Made by a program: the position numbers and the translations under genes. Below are positions 1 to 9,697 of a DNA stretch of 64,000 bases, in pieces. The stretch spans positions 1 through 64,000 of the forward strand of contig JAHHIF010000024.1 of NCBI GenBank assembly GCA_019358875.1, read 5' to 3'. The DNA is from Symplocastrum torsivum CPER-KK1 (GTDB lineage Bacteria > Cyanobacteriota > Cyanobacteriia > Cyanobacteriales > Coleofasciculaceae). Positions within the stretch are counted from its first letter, which is position 1, and every line of letters starts with the position of its first letter. The notes under the pieces are model-generated. The model did no database searches. It saw only the letters and a program-made list of their open reading frames with translations, and was not told where the DNA came from.

Positions 1-267
1 TCTACCTGAGCGGGGGTGCAAGGGTTTTGACGAATTTTACCAGATTTCCTGGGAGCTGAGCAACTATCAATCCCGCTTAAACTATTGATGGCTAAGGGTT
101 TCGGCTTTGTGCAGCAAGCCCTACTTAGAAAAGCAAACGGGCTGGAGATATAAGTTGAGCGAACAAGTATTACCCTCCTGAAGACTGGCTGCCACACGGC
201 TAAGATTAAGCAAAGCCATCTGTATCTGCGTCAGCTTCTCAAAAATTGTTCAGAAATTTAGTGAACC

Positions 268-3200
268 CTAGATAGAAGGACAAGTAGCTGACCCAATCCC
301 AGAATTATGAAGTGTGGTAGTGGAGGCAGTTGCAGTGAGAACGACCTGACCTTTGTCATTAATCCCCCATCCTTGTGCTTCCACTAGTTGCTGTTTTGGA
401 TTGCTAGTTGTGGGTTGGGGAGTGACGATTCTTGCTGCATCGGGTTGAGAATTCCTACGGCGGCTAAATCCTGATGGGGGACGTACATCCTCCCAAACAT
501 CATCCGGACTAAGCATCTCGTAGGGATTGGATGGCAAACCACCGCGTCCGATGATGATAAATTCATTTTTCCCGGCTTCTCCCCTACCAACCGCACAAGT
601 CTGGTCAATCTGGTTGGAGGCATCGACTACTTCTATTGGCAGGTTAGCCAAGCCTCTACTGGGGTCGAGATCAGGCGTGTTGAGTTCTACGAGACCATTG
701 AATTGAGCACCAAGCTCAGAAGAGGCTGTGATATCACTTAAGGGTGTGTCTTGTAGGCGAAACTCAGTGCCAAAGATGCCTTGAGCATTGACAATTACTC
801 GACCGCCAAAGCTATTTTCAGCATTGGCACTGATGTCGCTATCTTCTTGTGGAACGACAACTAAGTTGTCAGTGTTGATGGTGATATTACCGCCAGTGAT
901 ATTGCTTCCTCTGGCGTTGGTGCTGACGCTGCTGCCTCGGCGTAAGATCAAATCATCTGTAGAAAGATTGATATCCCCCCCCCCACCCGACGTGTCAGCC
1001 CTGATTTTTCCTTGATTGTCGAGACGGATAGTGTCAGCTTCAACTTGGAGTACGCCTGCAATTCCTGTGCCTGTACTATTCACATTGACTTCAGCCCCAT
1101 CGCGGATAGTTAACTGCTCAGTAGTAATTATTAAGTCACCAGCATTGCCAGCACCCGTGGTTAGAGCTGTCAAGCGACTGGGAAACCCACCATCGGCTGA
1201 CCTACCAATCACTTCGATGGTGTCCGAGGCGGTGACACTCAACGTCCCTCCCTTTCCGGTGCTGCTAGTACCAGTTGATACTTGTGCTCCATCGCGTACC
1301 AGCAACCGCCCTGTAGCAATCGTCAAGTTGCCAGCATCACCCTCACCTTGCGTCTGAGTAAACAAGCCACTGGGAACCCGACCATCGGCTGAGTTGCCAA
1401 TCAACTCGATGGTGTCCGAGGCAGTGACACTCAACGTCCCTCCCTTCCCGGTACTCAAAGTACCAGCTGATACCTGTGCCCCATCGCGCACCAGCAACCG
1501 CCCTGTCGCAATCGTCAAGTCACCAGCATCACCCTCACCTAACGTATTAGCGGACAAGGCACTGGGAAACCGACTATCGGCTGAGGTGCCAATCAACTCG
1601 ACGATGTCAGAGGCGGTGACACTCAACGTTCCTCCCTTCCCAGTGCTTCTAGTACCAGTTGATACCACTGCCCCATCGCGCACCAGCAACCGCCCTGTCG
1701 CAATCGTTAAGTTGCCCGCATCACCCTCACCTTGCGTCTGAGTAAACAAGCCACTGGGAAACTGGCCATCGGCTGACCTACCAATCACCTCAACGGAGTC
1801 AGAGGCAGTGACACTTAACGTCGCCCCCTTCCTGGTGCTTCTAGTACCAGTTGATACCTGTGCCCCATCACGCACCAGCAACCGCCCCGTAGCAATCGTC
1901 AAGTCACCAGCATCCCCTTCACCTTCCGTCTGAGCATACAAGCCACTAGCAACCCGGCCATCAGCTGATTCTCCAATCACCTCGACCGTATCAGAAGCAG
2001 TAACACTCAACGTCCCTCCCTCCCCGGTGCTTCTAGTACTGGCTGATACCTGTGCTCCATCGCGCACCAGCAACCGCCCCGTGGCAATTGTTAAGTCGCC
2101 AGCATCCCCTTCACCTGAGGTCTGAGCATACAAGCCACTACCCAACCGACCATCGGCTGTCCTGCCAATCACCTCAACCGTATCAGAGGCGGTAACACTC
2201 AACGTCCCTCCCTCCCCGGTGCTTCTAGTACCAGTTGATACCACTGCCCCATCGCGCACCAGCAACCGCCCCGTGGCAATCGTTAAGTCCCCCCCAGTTC
2301 CTGAGCCGAGAACATCGGCTATAATTCGCGAGCCATCGCTAAGAGCGACTGTCTCAGTTGTGCGAACAAGAATCTCTCCCCCATCCCCTGAACCCAAGGT
2401 GTCGGCATAAATCAACGAGCCTTGAGTCATCTCCAATTGAGCGCCTTGGAGCTGAACGTCACCGCCCCCTTCTCCACTAGCATCTACAAACGCTCCACCT
2501 TCCAACCGGATATTCCCAAACGAATCAATGTTGTTGTACCCGAACAGCCAACGGTTCCCTATCTCACTTAAGCTAACTTCTCCAACCCCAGCCACACTGC
2601 CCAGTTCAATTCTTCCTCCTGCTGCCGTCAGGTTCCCTCCCTCAATCGCCACATTCCCCCCAATCAGCGCCAGAGTTTGACCGGTTGGCACCTGTAGCCC
2701 AACAGAGCCACCTAATGAATTAGTCTGCCCGCTCAAGCTTTGGGCAAGTGATTGATTGACAATTTCCCCAGCCGCAACAGCATTAAAAAAGAGTGCCGAA
2801 GGACGCACTGTAAGTAGATTGCTTGTTGCAGGGGAAGAGGCGCTGAATAGTCCTGTCTCGCCCAGCCCAATAGCATTGGCTGTCGTCGCTGTAAATGAAC
2901 CACCAACATCCAGACTGGCATTCGCTCCAAAGATGATGCCATTCGGATTAATCAGAAACAGGTTGGCATTGCCGCCAGTGACACCGAGCGTTCCCAATAT
3001 GTTGGAGGGGTTAGTACCTGTTACCCGCGTCAGGATGTTCTCTATCCCAATCGGGTTGGTTAAATAAACCCGTTGTCCGTTTTCCACATTGAATTGATCG
3101 AAACTGTGGAACAGGTTTATACCTCGTGTTGCGCCACCCTCAATCCGATCTGCTGTCTGACCACCGACATCAACGCTGGGAGTAACAACAGAACCTTCAG

Positions 3201-3330
3201 CACCCAAAGTAGCATCAGGTGTAATCTGAGCTAAGGTATGGTCGGCTCCAGATGTGAGTACTCCGCTAATTGTCAAAAACCCTACTACCCCTAACTGCCA
3301 ATTCCTTAGAAGATAAGCCGTCATACTCAT
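268..3330 (-). CDS. Two-partner-secretion exoprotein (filamentous haemagglutinin N-terminal domain, repeat-rich)
   Basis: Encodes 1020 residues. A signal peptide (hydrophobic residues about 12-35, ending near TLAQ) is followed by the TPS/FHA N-terminal secretion domain, with the typical motifs NLFLINPNGIIFG and GINLFHSFDQFNV. The body is Gly/Thr/Ser-rich beta-helix sequence, with six 64-residue repeats in the middle and a shorter C-terminal region that ends in Cys-containing sequence. The family is exported across the outer membrane by a TpsB/Omp85 partner; no partner gene is in the window. ATG codons at residues 1 and 3 are both possible, and AGGG upstream suits the second slightly better. 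The role is probably a surface or secreted adhesin-like protein; the ligand is unknown. The assignment to the family is firm and the role is inferred. Confidence 0.85.
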   Translation of the reverse strand: MSMTAYLLRNWQLGVVGFLTISGVLTSGADHTLAQITPDATLGAEGSVVTPSVDVGGQTADRIEGGATRGINLFHSFDQFNVENGQRVYLTNPIGIENILTRVTGTNPSNILGTLGVTGGNANLFLINPNGIIFGANASLDVGGSFTATTANAIGLGETGLFSASSPATSNLLTVRPSALFFNAVAAGEIVNQSLAQSLSGQTNSLGGSVGLQVPTGQTLALIGGNVAIEGGNLTAAGGRIELGSVAGVGEVSLSEIGNRWLFGYNNIDSFGNIRLEGGAFVDASGEGGGDVQLQGAQLEMTQGSLIYADTLGSGDGGEILVRTTETVALSDGSRIIADVLGSGTGGDLTIATGRLLVRDGAVVSTGTRSTGEGGTLSVTASDTVEVIGRTADGRLGSGLYAQTSGEGDAGDLTIATGRLLVRDGAQVSASTRSTGEGGTLSVTASDTVEVIGESADGRVASGLYAQTEGEGDAGDLTIATGRLLVRDGAQVSTGTRSTRKGATLSVTASDSVEVIGRSADGQFPSGLFTQTQGEGDAGNLTIATGRLLVRDGAVVSTGTRSTGKGGTLSVTASDIVELIGTSADSRFPSALSANTLGEGDAGDLTIATGRLLVRDGAQVSAGTLSTGKGGTLSVTASDTIELIGNSADGRVPSGLFTQTQGEGDAGNLTIATGRLLVRDGAQVSTGTSSTGKGGTLSVTASDTIEVIGRSADGGFPSRLTALTTGAGNAGDLIITTEQLTIRDGAEVNVNSTGTGIAGVLQVEADTIRLDNQGKIRADTSGGGGDINLSTDDLILRRGSSVSTNARGSNITGGNITINTDNLVVVPQEDSDISANAENSFGGRVIVNAQGIFGTEFRLQDTPLSDITASSELGAQFNGLVELNTPDLDPSRGLANLPIEVVDASNQIDQTCAVGRGEAGKNEFIIIGRGGLPSNPYEMLSPDDVWEDVRPPSGFSRRRNSQPDAARIVTPQPTTSNPKQQLVEAQGWGINDKGQVVLTATASTTTLHNSGIGSATCPSI
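1141..2292 (-). repeat. Six tandem 192-bp coding repeats (64 aa each)
   Basis: Six consecutive in-frame units each begin with G(D/N)LTIATGRLLVRDGA and contain LSVTASD. A seventh, degenerate unit begins at 1140. The units are exactly 64 codons, which suggests recent expansion or homogenisation. Variation is concentrated at a few positions (VV/QV after DGA; residues around IGxSADG). Confidence 0.9.
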
Positions 3331-3580
3331 ATCCCTGATTGATGTCCTAGGTTTGGAAGTAACTAACCAACAACTAGCTCTCTTCAGATGTCTTGCTTAA
3401 AGCTTATTGGTGTGCCGCCTTAATTCCTCAGCGTCAATCAGAACTTTTATCTAGTAAGTAACGAAACTTAATACAAAGATAGAGGTACGAGTCAAAGTGG
3501 TAGTTTTCGCTTATTTCCTTCCGACAGCTAGCCAGTCATAGCACTAACTTATCAATCACACGTCAATCCACGGTATTTAC

Positions 3581-3785
3581 TTCCGATAACTCACAGTCGC
3601 GGAAGTAGAAGAATGGCTGTAATGACGCTATATTGTTGATAGAGCTAATTCCGAAAAAACGACGTTATCGGCTACTGATTTTTCCGAGGTTATTGAGAAC
3701 TAACTCGAACTCTTGAGATTGAATAATAAAGTTTGCTAATAGTGTTGCTCTGGTTAATTTTCACCCACTCAACCAGCGCTCACGT
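3581..3785. repeat. Dispersed intergenic repeat, copy A (about 205 bp)
   Basis: Strongly similar to 45842-46046, for example in the shared blocks GAGCTAATTCCGAAAAAAC (GGGCTAATTCC in copy B), GATTTTTCCGAGGTTATTG and CTAATAGTGTTGCTC. Both copies lie about 60-70 bp beyond the 3' end of a minus-strand gene (the lipoprotein gene ending at 3848 and the hetZ-like gene ending at 46116). No convincing ORF is visible. It occupies most of the 3331-3847 gap; the rest of the gap shows nothing else. Confidence 0.75.
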
Positions 3786-3847
3786 TTTTAAAGCAATTTT
3801 TGATGTAAGAAGACACTGTATAATTTACGATCCCTTTCTGCCCAAAC

Positions 3848-5428
3848 TCAGATCGGGAAGGTACAACTCACTAGCTTACATAAATTACCTATTACACCTA
3901 TTTGTTTGGCGCTCCAAAGAGCTTGGTCTAATATCTCCGAGGCTTTTTCCGCTTGTCCTATTGCTGCATACTGTGTTGCAATCTCACCTAACGCCTCAGC
4001 TTTAATATTTTCCGCCTCGATAGATTTAGCAATCGGAAGGGCTTGAGCTAATACCTGCGCGGCTCTTGCCGCTGGTTCGGCTTGCGTAGCCCTATCTCCA
4101 ATCTTAGCCAAGGCATCAGCTTGGTGAGAGTCATACAACTCCTCAATGGTTTTGACGACCCGAAAGGCTTGATCATATTGCCCTGCTTCCGCCGCCTTGA
4201 CAGCGACTTGAGTTAATGCATTGGCTTTGATGCCGCGACAGTCCTCCCTCATTCCATTGACTAAGGGACCAAGCCCCTCAATAGATTGGGCAACTGTTAG
4301 GGCTTGGTCGAATTGCCCCGCTTCGGCATACTTAACAGCAATCTGAGTCAACACTTCGGCCTTGTGAGTCAAATCGATATCAGGGGATTGGGTAACCTGA
4401 AGGGCTTGGCCATATTGCCCCGTTTCCACATACTTGAAGGCAATCTGTGTCAAAGCATAGGCTTTGCTCTGTTTATCATCCTTGATGGATTTGGCAATTT
4501 GAAGGGATTGAGCGAAGAGCTGCTCGGCTTTACCCTTTTGTCCTACTTGGGCATACATGAGTGCAACCCCAGCCAACGCCTCGGCTTTGTTGTGACCTGG
4601 CATGGCTTTTTTAGCGCGCTGAAGGACTTGGGCTAATATCTCTAAGGCTTTATCCTTTTGTCCTAATCGTGCATACTTGAGTGCGACTTCACTCAACGTA
4701 TCATTGGTTTTAGCAAGCTGAAGGGCTTTTGCCAGGAACGGCTCGGCTTTAACCTTTTGTCCCGAACGTGCATACTGGTTAGCGATCTCAGTCAACACCC
4801 TGGCTCGGCTACTGTCATCAAACTTATTGATTTTGGCAACTTGCAGAGATTGGTCGTATTGCCCCGCTTGGGCATACATGAGTGCAACCTCAGCCAACAT
4901 ATCGGCTTTCCAAGAGGTTTCCTGCATCGCTTTTATAACCCGAAGCGCTTGGTTGTATTGTCCAGCTTTTGCAGCCAGATCAGTGAGCTTAGCCAATGGA
5001 ATGTCTCTGTCATAGCCATCCTTGATTGCTTTTGTAGCCTGAATGGCTTGGTCATATTGCTCCGCTTGGGCATACTGGATAGCGACCTTCTCCAACGCCT
5101 TGTTTCTGGAACCGTCACCCTCCCTACTATTGATTGTTTTTGCAATCTCAAGGGCTTGGTCGGGTTGCCCCGCTTCTGCGTACTTGGTAGCCACCTCAGA
5201 CAAGGCAATGTTTTTGCGCTCAAAACTCTCAATGGCTTTGGCACTTTGAAGGGATTGGGCTAATAGTTGCTCTGCCTTATCCTTTTGTCCCACTTCTGCA
5301 TACTTGACAGCGACCCTTGACAACGCATCAGCTTGGGCTTGCTTTAAATATTCTGAATTAACCGCAGAAGAACAGGCTGAGCCTATGGTGGTCAGCAGTG
5401 CTACGGCAAGTAAGATTCTTAGTTTCAT
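3848..5428 (-). CDS. Repeat lipoprotein with TPR-like helical repeats
   Basis: Encodes 526 residues. The N-terminus is a lipoprotein signal peptide with a lipobox (IGSAC, Cys at about residue 19). Essentially all of the rest is degenerate helical repeats of about 34-38 residues of the form A.KYAEAGQ.DQAL.VAK.IE, resembling tetratricopeptide or Sel1-like repeats. It is probably anchored in a membrane and facing the periplasm, acting as a protein-interaction scaffold; the partner is unknown. A paralogue lies immediately upstream in the same orientation, so the pair looks like a tandem duplication. ATG is preceded by GGGGTGTCGCC rather than a strong Shine-Dalgarno. The C-terminus is Cys-containing and short. 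Confidence 0.75.
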   Translation of the reverse strand: MKLRILLAVALLTTIGSACSSAVNSEYLKQAQADALSRVAVKYAEVGQKDKAEQLLAQSLQSAKAIESFERKNIALSEVATKYAEAGQPDQALEIAKTINSREGDGSRNKALEKVAIQYAQAEQYDQAIQATKAIKDGYDRDIPLAKLTDLAAKAGQYNQALRVIKAMQETSWKADMLAEVALMYAQAGQYDQSLQVAKINKFDDSSRARVLTEIANQYARSGQKVKAEPFLAKALQLAKTNDTLSEVALKYARLGQKDKALEILAQVLQRAKKAMPGHNKAEALAGVALMYAQVGQKGKAEQLFAQSLQIAKSIKDDKQSKAYALTQIAFKYVETGQYGQALQVTQSPDIDLTHKAEVLTQIAVKYAEAGQFDQALTVAQSIEGLGPLVNGMREDCRGIKANALTQVAVKAAEAGQYDQAFRVVKTIEELYDSHQADALAKIGDRATQAEPAARAAQVLAQALPIAKSIEAENIKAEALGEIATQYAAIGQAEKASEILDQALWSAKQIGVIGNLCKLVSCTFPI

Positions 5429-5530
5429 GGCGACACCCCGATAATAGCTAGTTCACTCCACTTCATCGGTCGGCTTCAGCTTTACTAACATCCTAGAGCC
5501 GAGCTACTACCTTGCTCCCCAAATTCCTGT

Positions 5531-6985
5531 CTAGAGGGTGAATCGAAATAGTCCCAAGTCAACAACTCTCCGGCTTGTTATTGTTTCTGCTCTCCAAAGG
5601 GCTTGGTCTAATATTTGCAAGGCTTTATCCTTTTGTCCCACCACTGCATACTGACTGGCGATTTCAGCCAACGCAATGGCTTTGTCGTCTTCATCCTCAA
5701 TGGGTTTTGCAACCTTTAGGACTTGGTCTAATATCTGCGACGCTTGATGCGCTGGTTCCGCTTTCGTACACAGCAAGGCGATCGCAGCCAACGCCTCGGC
5801 TTGGAAAAATTCCCCACCATCATCAACAGATTTAATGGACTCGACAACCTGAAGAGCTTGGTCGTATTGCCTGGCTTTGGCATACTCAACCGCGATCGCA
5901 GCCAACGCCTGCATTCTATTTACGGTGTACTTAATTGCCTTAGTGACCTGAAGCGCTTGGTCGTATTGCCCCACTTTTGCATACATGAGTGCGATCTCAG
6001 TCAACGCATCGTAGGACCTACTACCATGAATTACCTTATCGGGTTTGTCAGAGTTATTCTTGATAGATTTGAAAATCTCAAAGGCTTGGTCTGGTTGCCC
6101 TCCTTGGGCATAGATTACGGCGAGCGTATTCAAAGAACCGTCGGGAACGCTCCCAAGGACTTCGGATAATATCTGCTGTGCTTTACCCTTTTGTCCTACT
6201 TCCGCATACTTGAGTGCGACCTCAGCTAAAACAATATAACTCCAGTCCATTGCCTTGGTGTCCTGAAGGACTTGGGCTAGTATTTGCAAGGCTTTATCCT
6301 TTTGCCCCGCTTGTGCATAGCCGACAGCCACCTCAGCTAAGGCATCGGCTTTGAAAGCCGTGCCATCCTCCATTGCTTTAGTTTCCTCAAGGGCTTGGTC
6401 TAATATCTGTAAGGCTTTATCCTTTTGTCCCGCTCGTGAATACTCGTTCGCGACCTTAACCAGCGCTTTGGCTCTAGTCTCGTCAAACTCAATCATTTTT
6501 GCGATTTGCAGCGCTCGGTCGTATTGCTCCGTTTGGGCGGCATGAAGTGCGACCTTAGCTAAAGTATCAGGTTTAACAGCACCATCCCGCATGGCTTTGT
6601 TAGCCTTAAGCGCTTGATCGTATTGCCCCACTTCCGCTGCTTCGACAGCAATCTTATCCAACCAGAAGTTTGTGACATCGTCATCCTTGATTGCTTTGGC
6701 AATTTTAAGAGCTTGGTCGTATTGCCCCGCTTGTGCGTACTTCATAGCCACCTCAAGCAATGTACTTTCTTTTAAATTGTTTTTGATAGCTTTGGCACTC
6801 TGATGCGCTTCGGCTAAAACCTGTGAGGCTTTCTCTTTGTGTCCAACTTCTGCGTATCCGACAGCGACTCTCGCTAACGTCTGCGCTTGAAGATGCTTGC
6901 CATAGTTCGTATCATAGAGCGGTTGCGTACAGGCTGAGGATGTTGCGGTCAACAGGATGGCGGCAGTTATAATTCTTCGTTTCAT
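5531..6985 (-). CDS. Repeat lipoprotein with TPR-like helical repeats, paralogue
   Basis: An open frame extends to 7042, but the ATG at 6985 is preferred. It has GGGAG about 9 nt upstream and starts directly with a lipoprotein signal peptide (MKRRIITAAILLTATSSAC). About 484 residues follow, made of the same AGQYDQALQ/AGQKDKALQIL repeats as the gene downstream. Some units carry KDKALQIL and others YDQALQV, the two subtypes also seen in the neighbour. No catalytic motif is visible. A membrane-anchored scaffold role is inferred. The similarity of the two genes points to duplication followed by repeat reshuffling. Confidence 0.75.
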   Translation of the reverse strand: MKRRIITAAILLTATSSACTQPLYDTNYGKHLQAQTLARVAVGYAEVGHKEKASQVLAEAHQSAKAIKNNLKESTLLEVAMKYAQAGQYDQALKIAKAIKDDDVTNFWLDKIAVEAAEVGQYDQALKANKAMRDGAVKPDTLAKVALHAAQTEQYDRALQIAKMIEFDETRAKALVKVANEYSRAGQKDKALQILDQALEETKAMEDGTAFKADALAEVAVGYAQAGQKDKALQILAQVLQDTKAMDWSYIVLAEVALKYAEVGQKGKAQQILSEVLGSVPDGSLNTLAVIYAQGGQPDQAFEIFKSIKNNSDKPDKVIHGSRSYDALTEIALMYAKVGQYDQALQVTKAIKYTVNRMQALAAIAVEYAKARQYDQALQVVESIKSVDDGGEFFQAEALAAIALLCTKAEPAHQASQILDQVLKVAKPIEDEDDKAIALAEIASQYAVVGQKDKALQILDQALWRAETITSRRVVDLGLFRFTL

Positions 6986-7090
6986 GTTCTTTGCTCCCAA
7001 AACTCTGTTGGAAGAGTGCAATGCACGCTTGGCGCTCGTCACTAGCCAAGCCTGTTGTCATGCCAAGTTGTCTTTGAGCCTCAAGCTCAT

Positions 7091-8626
7091 CTAGGGCTGC
7101 CTTGTGCTGCTAGACGCTTCGAGTAAACTAATTGAAAGCGTGTAGCAGCCCTTAGAATCCGGTACGCTTTCAAAGCGCCCTTGGAGCTTCCCTTCTGAAA
7201 GCCCCTTGATTACCGCGTCCCGGACTCGACCCTTTTGGCTTGCTTCCACACTGCCAAACAACAGCGCCATCAAGTCATCTATACAATAGATTTTTCCGGG
7301 CTGAGATTCTATCACAGAAGCCACGGCGGTTTTAAGCGACTGCCCTCGGTACGCTGGCAGCATCAGGGAAGAAAGCTTGAAGAAGGAACTCTTTCTCTGA
7401 CGATGAGACAAGCGACCCTTACCGGAGCGCGTGACTTGTGGGGGTTCTGCGGGTTCCACCAAGCTTAAATCGAAGGTGTAGCAACCAGGGGAGTCAGCGA
7501 CTCTTGCCCACAACTTTTGCTCTACCCCCTGCTTCAGGCTACTCCCGACTCGATTCTTGATGACTTTCAAGAGTGAGGGTTCTAATTCCCCGTAGAGAGA
7601 GCGCACAATAAACTCAAGGTGTAGCACCGTGCCCGAATGTTCGCTTAACAGAAGTGAGAGCGCCTCTATTTGATTCATACCCTGATAAGTGGGGAGCATT
7701 TCGACCTCTTCTACCCCGTCCGAGGAAGTACTACCGTTGCGGCTGCCATTGATGTGTGTGTTGGTAGTGGTTGGTGGAAGATGTGGCTCCCCAAACGGTG
7801 AGTCCTCACAGCATGGCGGAGTCAGCACCGAGTTGGGCACAATCACCAACCAAGAGTGTCCTCTGTGTGAAAGTTGGGTGTAAGTCACTCCCAGGATTTC
7901 AAACACTTTATCCACAACTAATTCCATTTGAGCTAAATCCTCTTTTGACCAGGACAAGAGCTTAGTGTCGAGAGGATGACTCGCTGTTGAAACCACAAAT
8001 CGGGCATCCTCACCAACGAACCGATTCCACGAGGATGCCAAACCGGGTAACTTCAACTTGAGGCGGCGAAACACGGCCTCGTTCGGACACTCCAAAGATA
8101 AAGTCTTACCACCAACAGTCTTGTCGGTTAGTTCTATCCCACCAGAGTCAACACAGAAACTCAGCAAGGTACGGGTCGAGGTATTCAGGGTGTCAAGGAA
8201 TCGCTCTAACAGATTTGGAGAAGACGGCTCTTCTATTGAGGTGTGGTGGGATTTGGCACCATTCCCCTGATGAGCTTGAAGGGCGCTGTTGTTGACGGCA
8301 CTACTGACATGACCATTGCAAGACATGAGGGAGCTATCTTTTTGGGCAACATCACCCTCATCGCTCTCCACGTTTCTCTTGATAGCAGCGCTAAAAGCTG
8401 TCGGGGTTGGAGTTGCTGGCTCCGGGTGTGGTAGTTCCGTGGTTAGTGGCAGTTCTTCAACGCTTGACCATCCTTCTAATAGAGCTTCGACATGCGCCAA
8501 CTTGTCTAAAGCTTGCGCCAGCTTTTTTTCGTACTCAAGAACCTGCTGCAGGTAGTGAGATTTTAACTGCACCAAGGGTGTGCGTAGGTCGTCGGGAGGT
8601 GGAGAGAGTTGGAACTGTTGGGTCAT
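7091..8626 (-). CDS. Unknown protein with two similar C-terminal winged-helix-like modules
   Basis: About 511 residues from the ATG at 8626 (the frame is open to 8698). An N-terminal helical stretch looks like a short coiled coil (about residues 20-50, VLEYEKKLAQALDKLAHVEAL). A low-complexity linker and a middle domain without a recognised motif follow. Near the C-terminus two modules of about 80 residues resemble each other: LPTYQGMNQIEALSLLLSE...SPGCYTFDLSLVE and LPAYRGQSLKTAVASVIES...SKGCYTLSISLLE. Their length and the helix-helix-strand pattern suggest winged-helix folds, but this is inference. It is transcribed away from the next gene; both start within the 8627-8744 region. I do not recognise the family by name. 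Confidence 0.6.
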   Translation of the reverse strand: MTQQFQLSPPPDDLRTPLVQLKSHYLQQVLEYEKKLAQALDKLAHVEALLEGWSSVEELPLTTELPHPEPATPTPTAFSAAIKRNVESDEGDVAQKDSSLMSCNGHVSSAVNNSALQAHQGNGAKSHHTSIEEPSSPNLLERFLDTLNTSTRTLLSFCVDSGGIELTDKTVGGKTLSLECPNEAVFRRLKLKLPGLASSWNRFVGEDARFVVSTASHPLDTKLLSWSKEDLAQMELVVDKVFEILGVTYTQLSHRGHSWLVIVPNSVLTPPCCEDSPFGEPHLPPTTTNTHINGSRNGSTSSDGVEEVEMLPTYQGMNQIEALSLLLSEHSGTVLHLEFIVRSLYGELEPSLLKVIKNRVGSSLKQGVEQKLWARVADSPGCYTFDLSLVEPAEPPQVTRSGKGRLSHRQRKSSFFKLSSLMLPAYRGQSLKTAVASVIESQPGKIYCIDDLMALLFGSVEASQKGRVRDAVIKGLSEGKLQGRFESVPDSKGCYTLSISLLEASSSTRQP

Positions 8627-8744
8627 TGGGCAGGAGCGTTCTGGGTTGCAGGTATTTAAGGAAAGACTATCTTCCTCTAGCCTAGTAAAAACCACCAATT
8701 ACTAGTGGCTTGCTGCTTTTAAATCATCGAATTGTGTGTTCCCT

Positions 8745-9278
8745 ATGCCTAGCAAGTACGTTTTTGTTAAAGAGTACACGGTACAAGCTCACAACCGACT
8801 AATTCACACCCGCACCTTCAAGTTCATCTGCAAGCAATGCTCTGCACCCACCGTGCGGGAAACTTTCGGCTCTAGACCGCTGTACTGCGAACAGTGTCGT
8901 CCTCCCAAACCCAAGACGATTAAAGCCACGACTAATCCAAAAAAGTCCCAACCTAAAAAGCCCAAGCGCTCAATCACTCCATCCCACAAGATAGCCGGGA
9001 AGCACAGCAACACTGAAGAAACACCCAGTCGCTTCCAGCCGACGCACAACCTAGTAGTAACCGCGTCGGGAGAAAAAATTCCGGTGGCTTTGGTGCCAAC
9101 ACAAACACCAGAATTGTTCAGTGTGCATACAGCGGATAATTGGGGAGGTCACTCACCCATTGAGTACGACACCAAACGCGGCTTGCTGTCGCTGGGGCAA
9201 CCATTAGTCACTTCCACCTTGGAAGCGCTCTCCCCAAAACCGGACAGCGCCTTTTCCAATATCCGGAAAAGTTCTTAG
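8745..9278 (+). CDS. Small basic zinc-ribbon-like protein, unknown function
   Basis: The ATG at 8745 is chosen over an in-frame GTG at 8736. The product is 177 residues. Two CxxC pairs (CKQC at about residue 30, CEQC at about 50) form a probable zinc ribbon. A very basic Lys/Pro-rich linker follows (KPKTIKATTNPKKSQPKKPK), then a C-terminal stretch without a known motif. It may bind nucleic acid; this is inferred only from composition and the zinc motif. A strong terminator lies downstream at 9356. Confidence 0.55.
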   Translation: MPSKYVFVKEYTVQAHNRLIHTRTFKFICKQCSAPTVRETFGSRPLYCEQCRPPKPKTIKATTNPKKSQPKKPKRSITPSHKIAGKHSNTEETPSRFQPTHNLVVTASGEKIPVALVPTQTPELFSVHTADNWGGHSPIEYDTKRGLLSLGQPLVTSTLEALSPKPDSAFSNIRKSS

Positions 9279-9355
9279 AAAAAGCCTTGCCTTTTTGGGA
9301 AAATCTAGTTAGTATTTGAGAAATTAATTGAAATACTAGATGTTGGTTCCAACCG

Positions 9356-9397
9356 AAAGGTCGCCATAGCTGTTAACAACGGCTCGGCGACCTTTTT
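9356..9397 (+). terminator. Rho-independent terminator
   Basis: Arms AAAGGTCGCC (9356-9365) and GGCGACCTTT (9386-9395) pair perfectly over 10 bp and are followed by Ts. It ends the transcript of the zinc-ribbon gene. The rest of 9279-9697 holds the inverted repeat at 9532 and AT-rich leader sequence for the recombinase gene. Confidence 0.8.
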
Positions 9398-9531
9398 AGT
9401 TTTCCAAGCGCTATCCTCTGACAATAATCGTTGAACCATGTCACAGCTTCATCAGTGGTTTTCTCAATCAATTTCCACCTCAGTTTTTCAAGTTTTTTCT
9501 CCAATCCGCTAGTTAGGAGGCTCTTTAATAG

Positions 9532-9553
9532 TTCGTACTCTTAGTAGTACGAA
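9532..9553. repeat. Inverted repeat upstream of tyrosine recombinase gene
   Basis: TTCGTACT (9532-9539) and AGTACGAA (9546-9553) form an 8-bp inverted repeat with a 6-nt spacer. A related TTCGTAC occurs near 9666, just before the recombinase gene. It could be a recombinase core site or an operator. Confidence 0.45.
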
Positions 9554-9697
9554 ACTCTAATTCATTGAAATCATTATAACTCTTGTGCAGCAATAGCTTT
9601 CGGCTTTTGCTTCGATGGAACTCGCGCAAAAGTTGTGTGGTACCCCTCACTTTGTTTTCAATTTATTCGTACCTAGTTTCTAAAAGAAGCAAAAATC

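Noticed and set aside
1016..1741. Two Pro/Ser/Val-rich plus-strand ORFs
   Set aside because: They are the complementary reading of the 192-bp repeats in the exoprotein gene.
3733..4005. Plus-strand ORF of 90 codons
   Set aside because: Antisense to the lipoprotein gene and runs through the dispersed repeat; no ribosome site.
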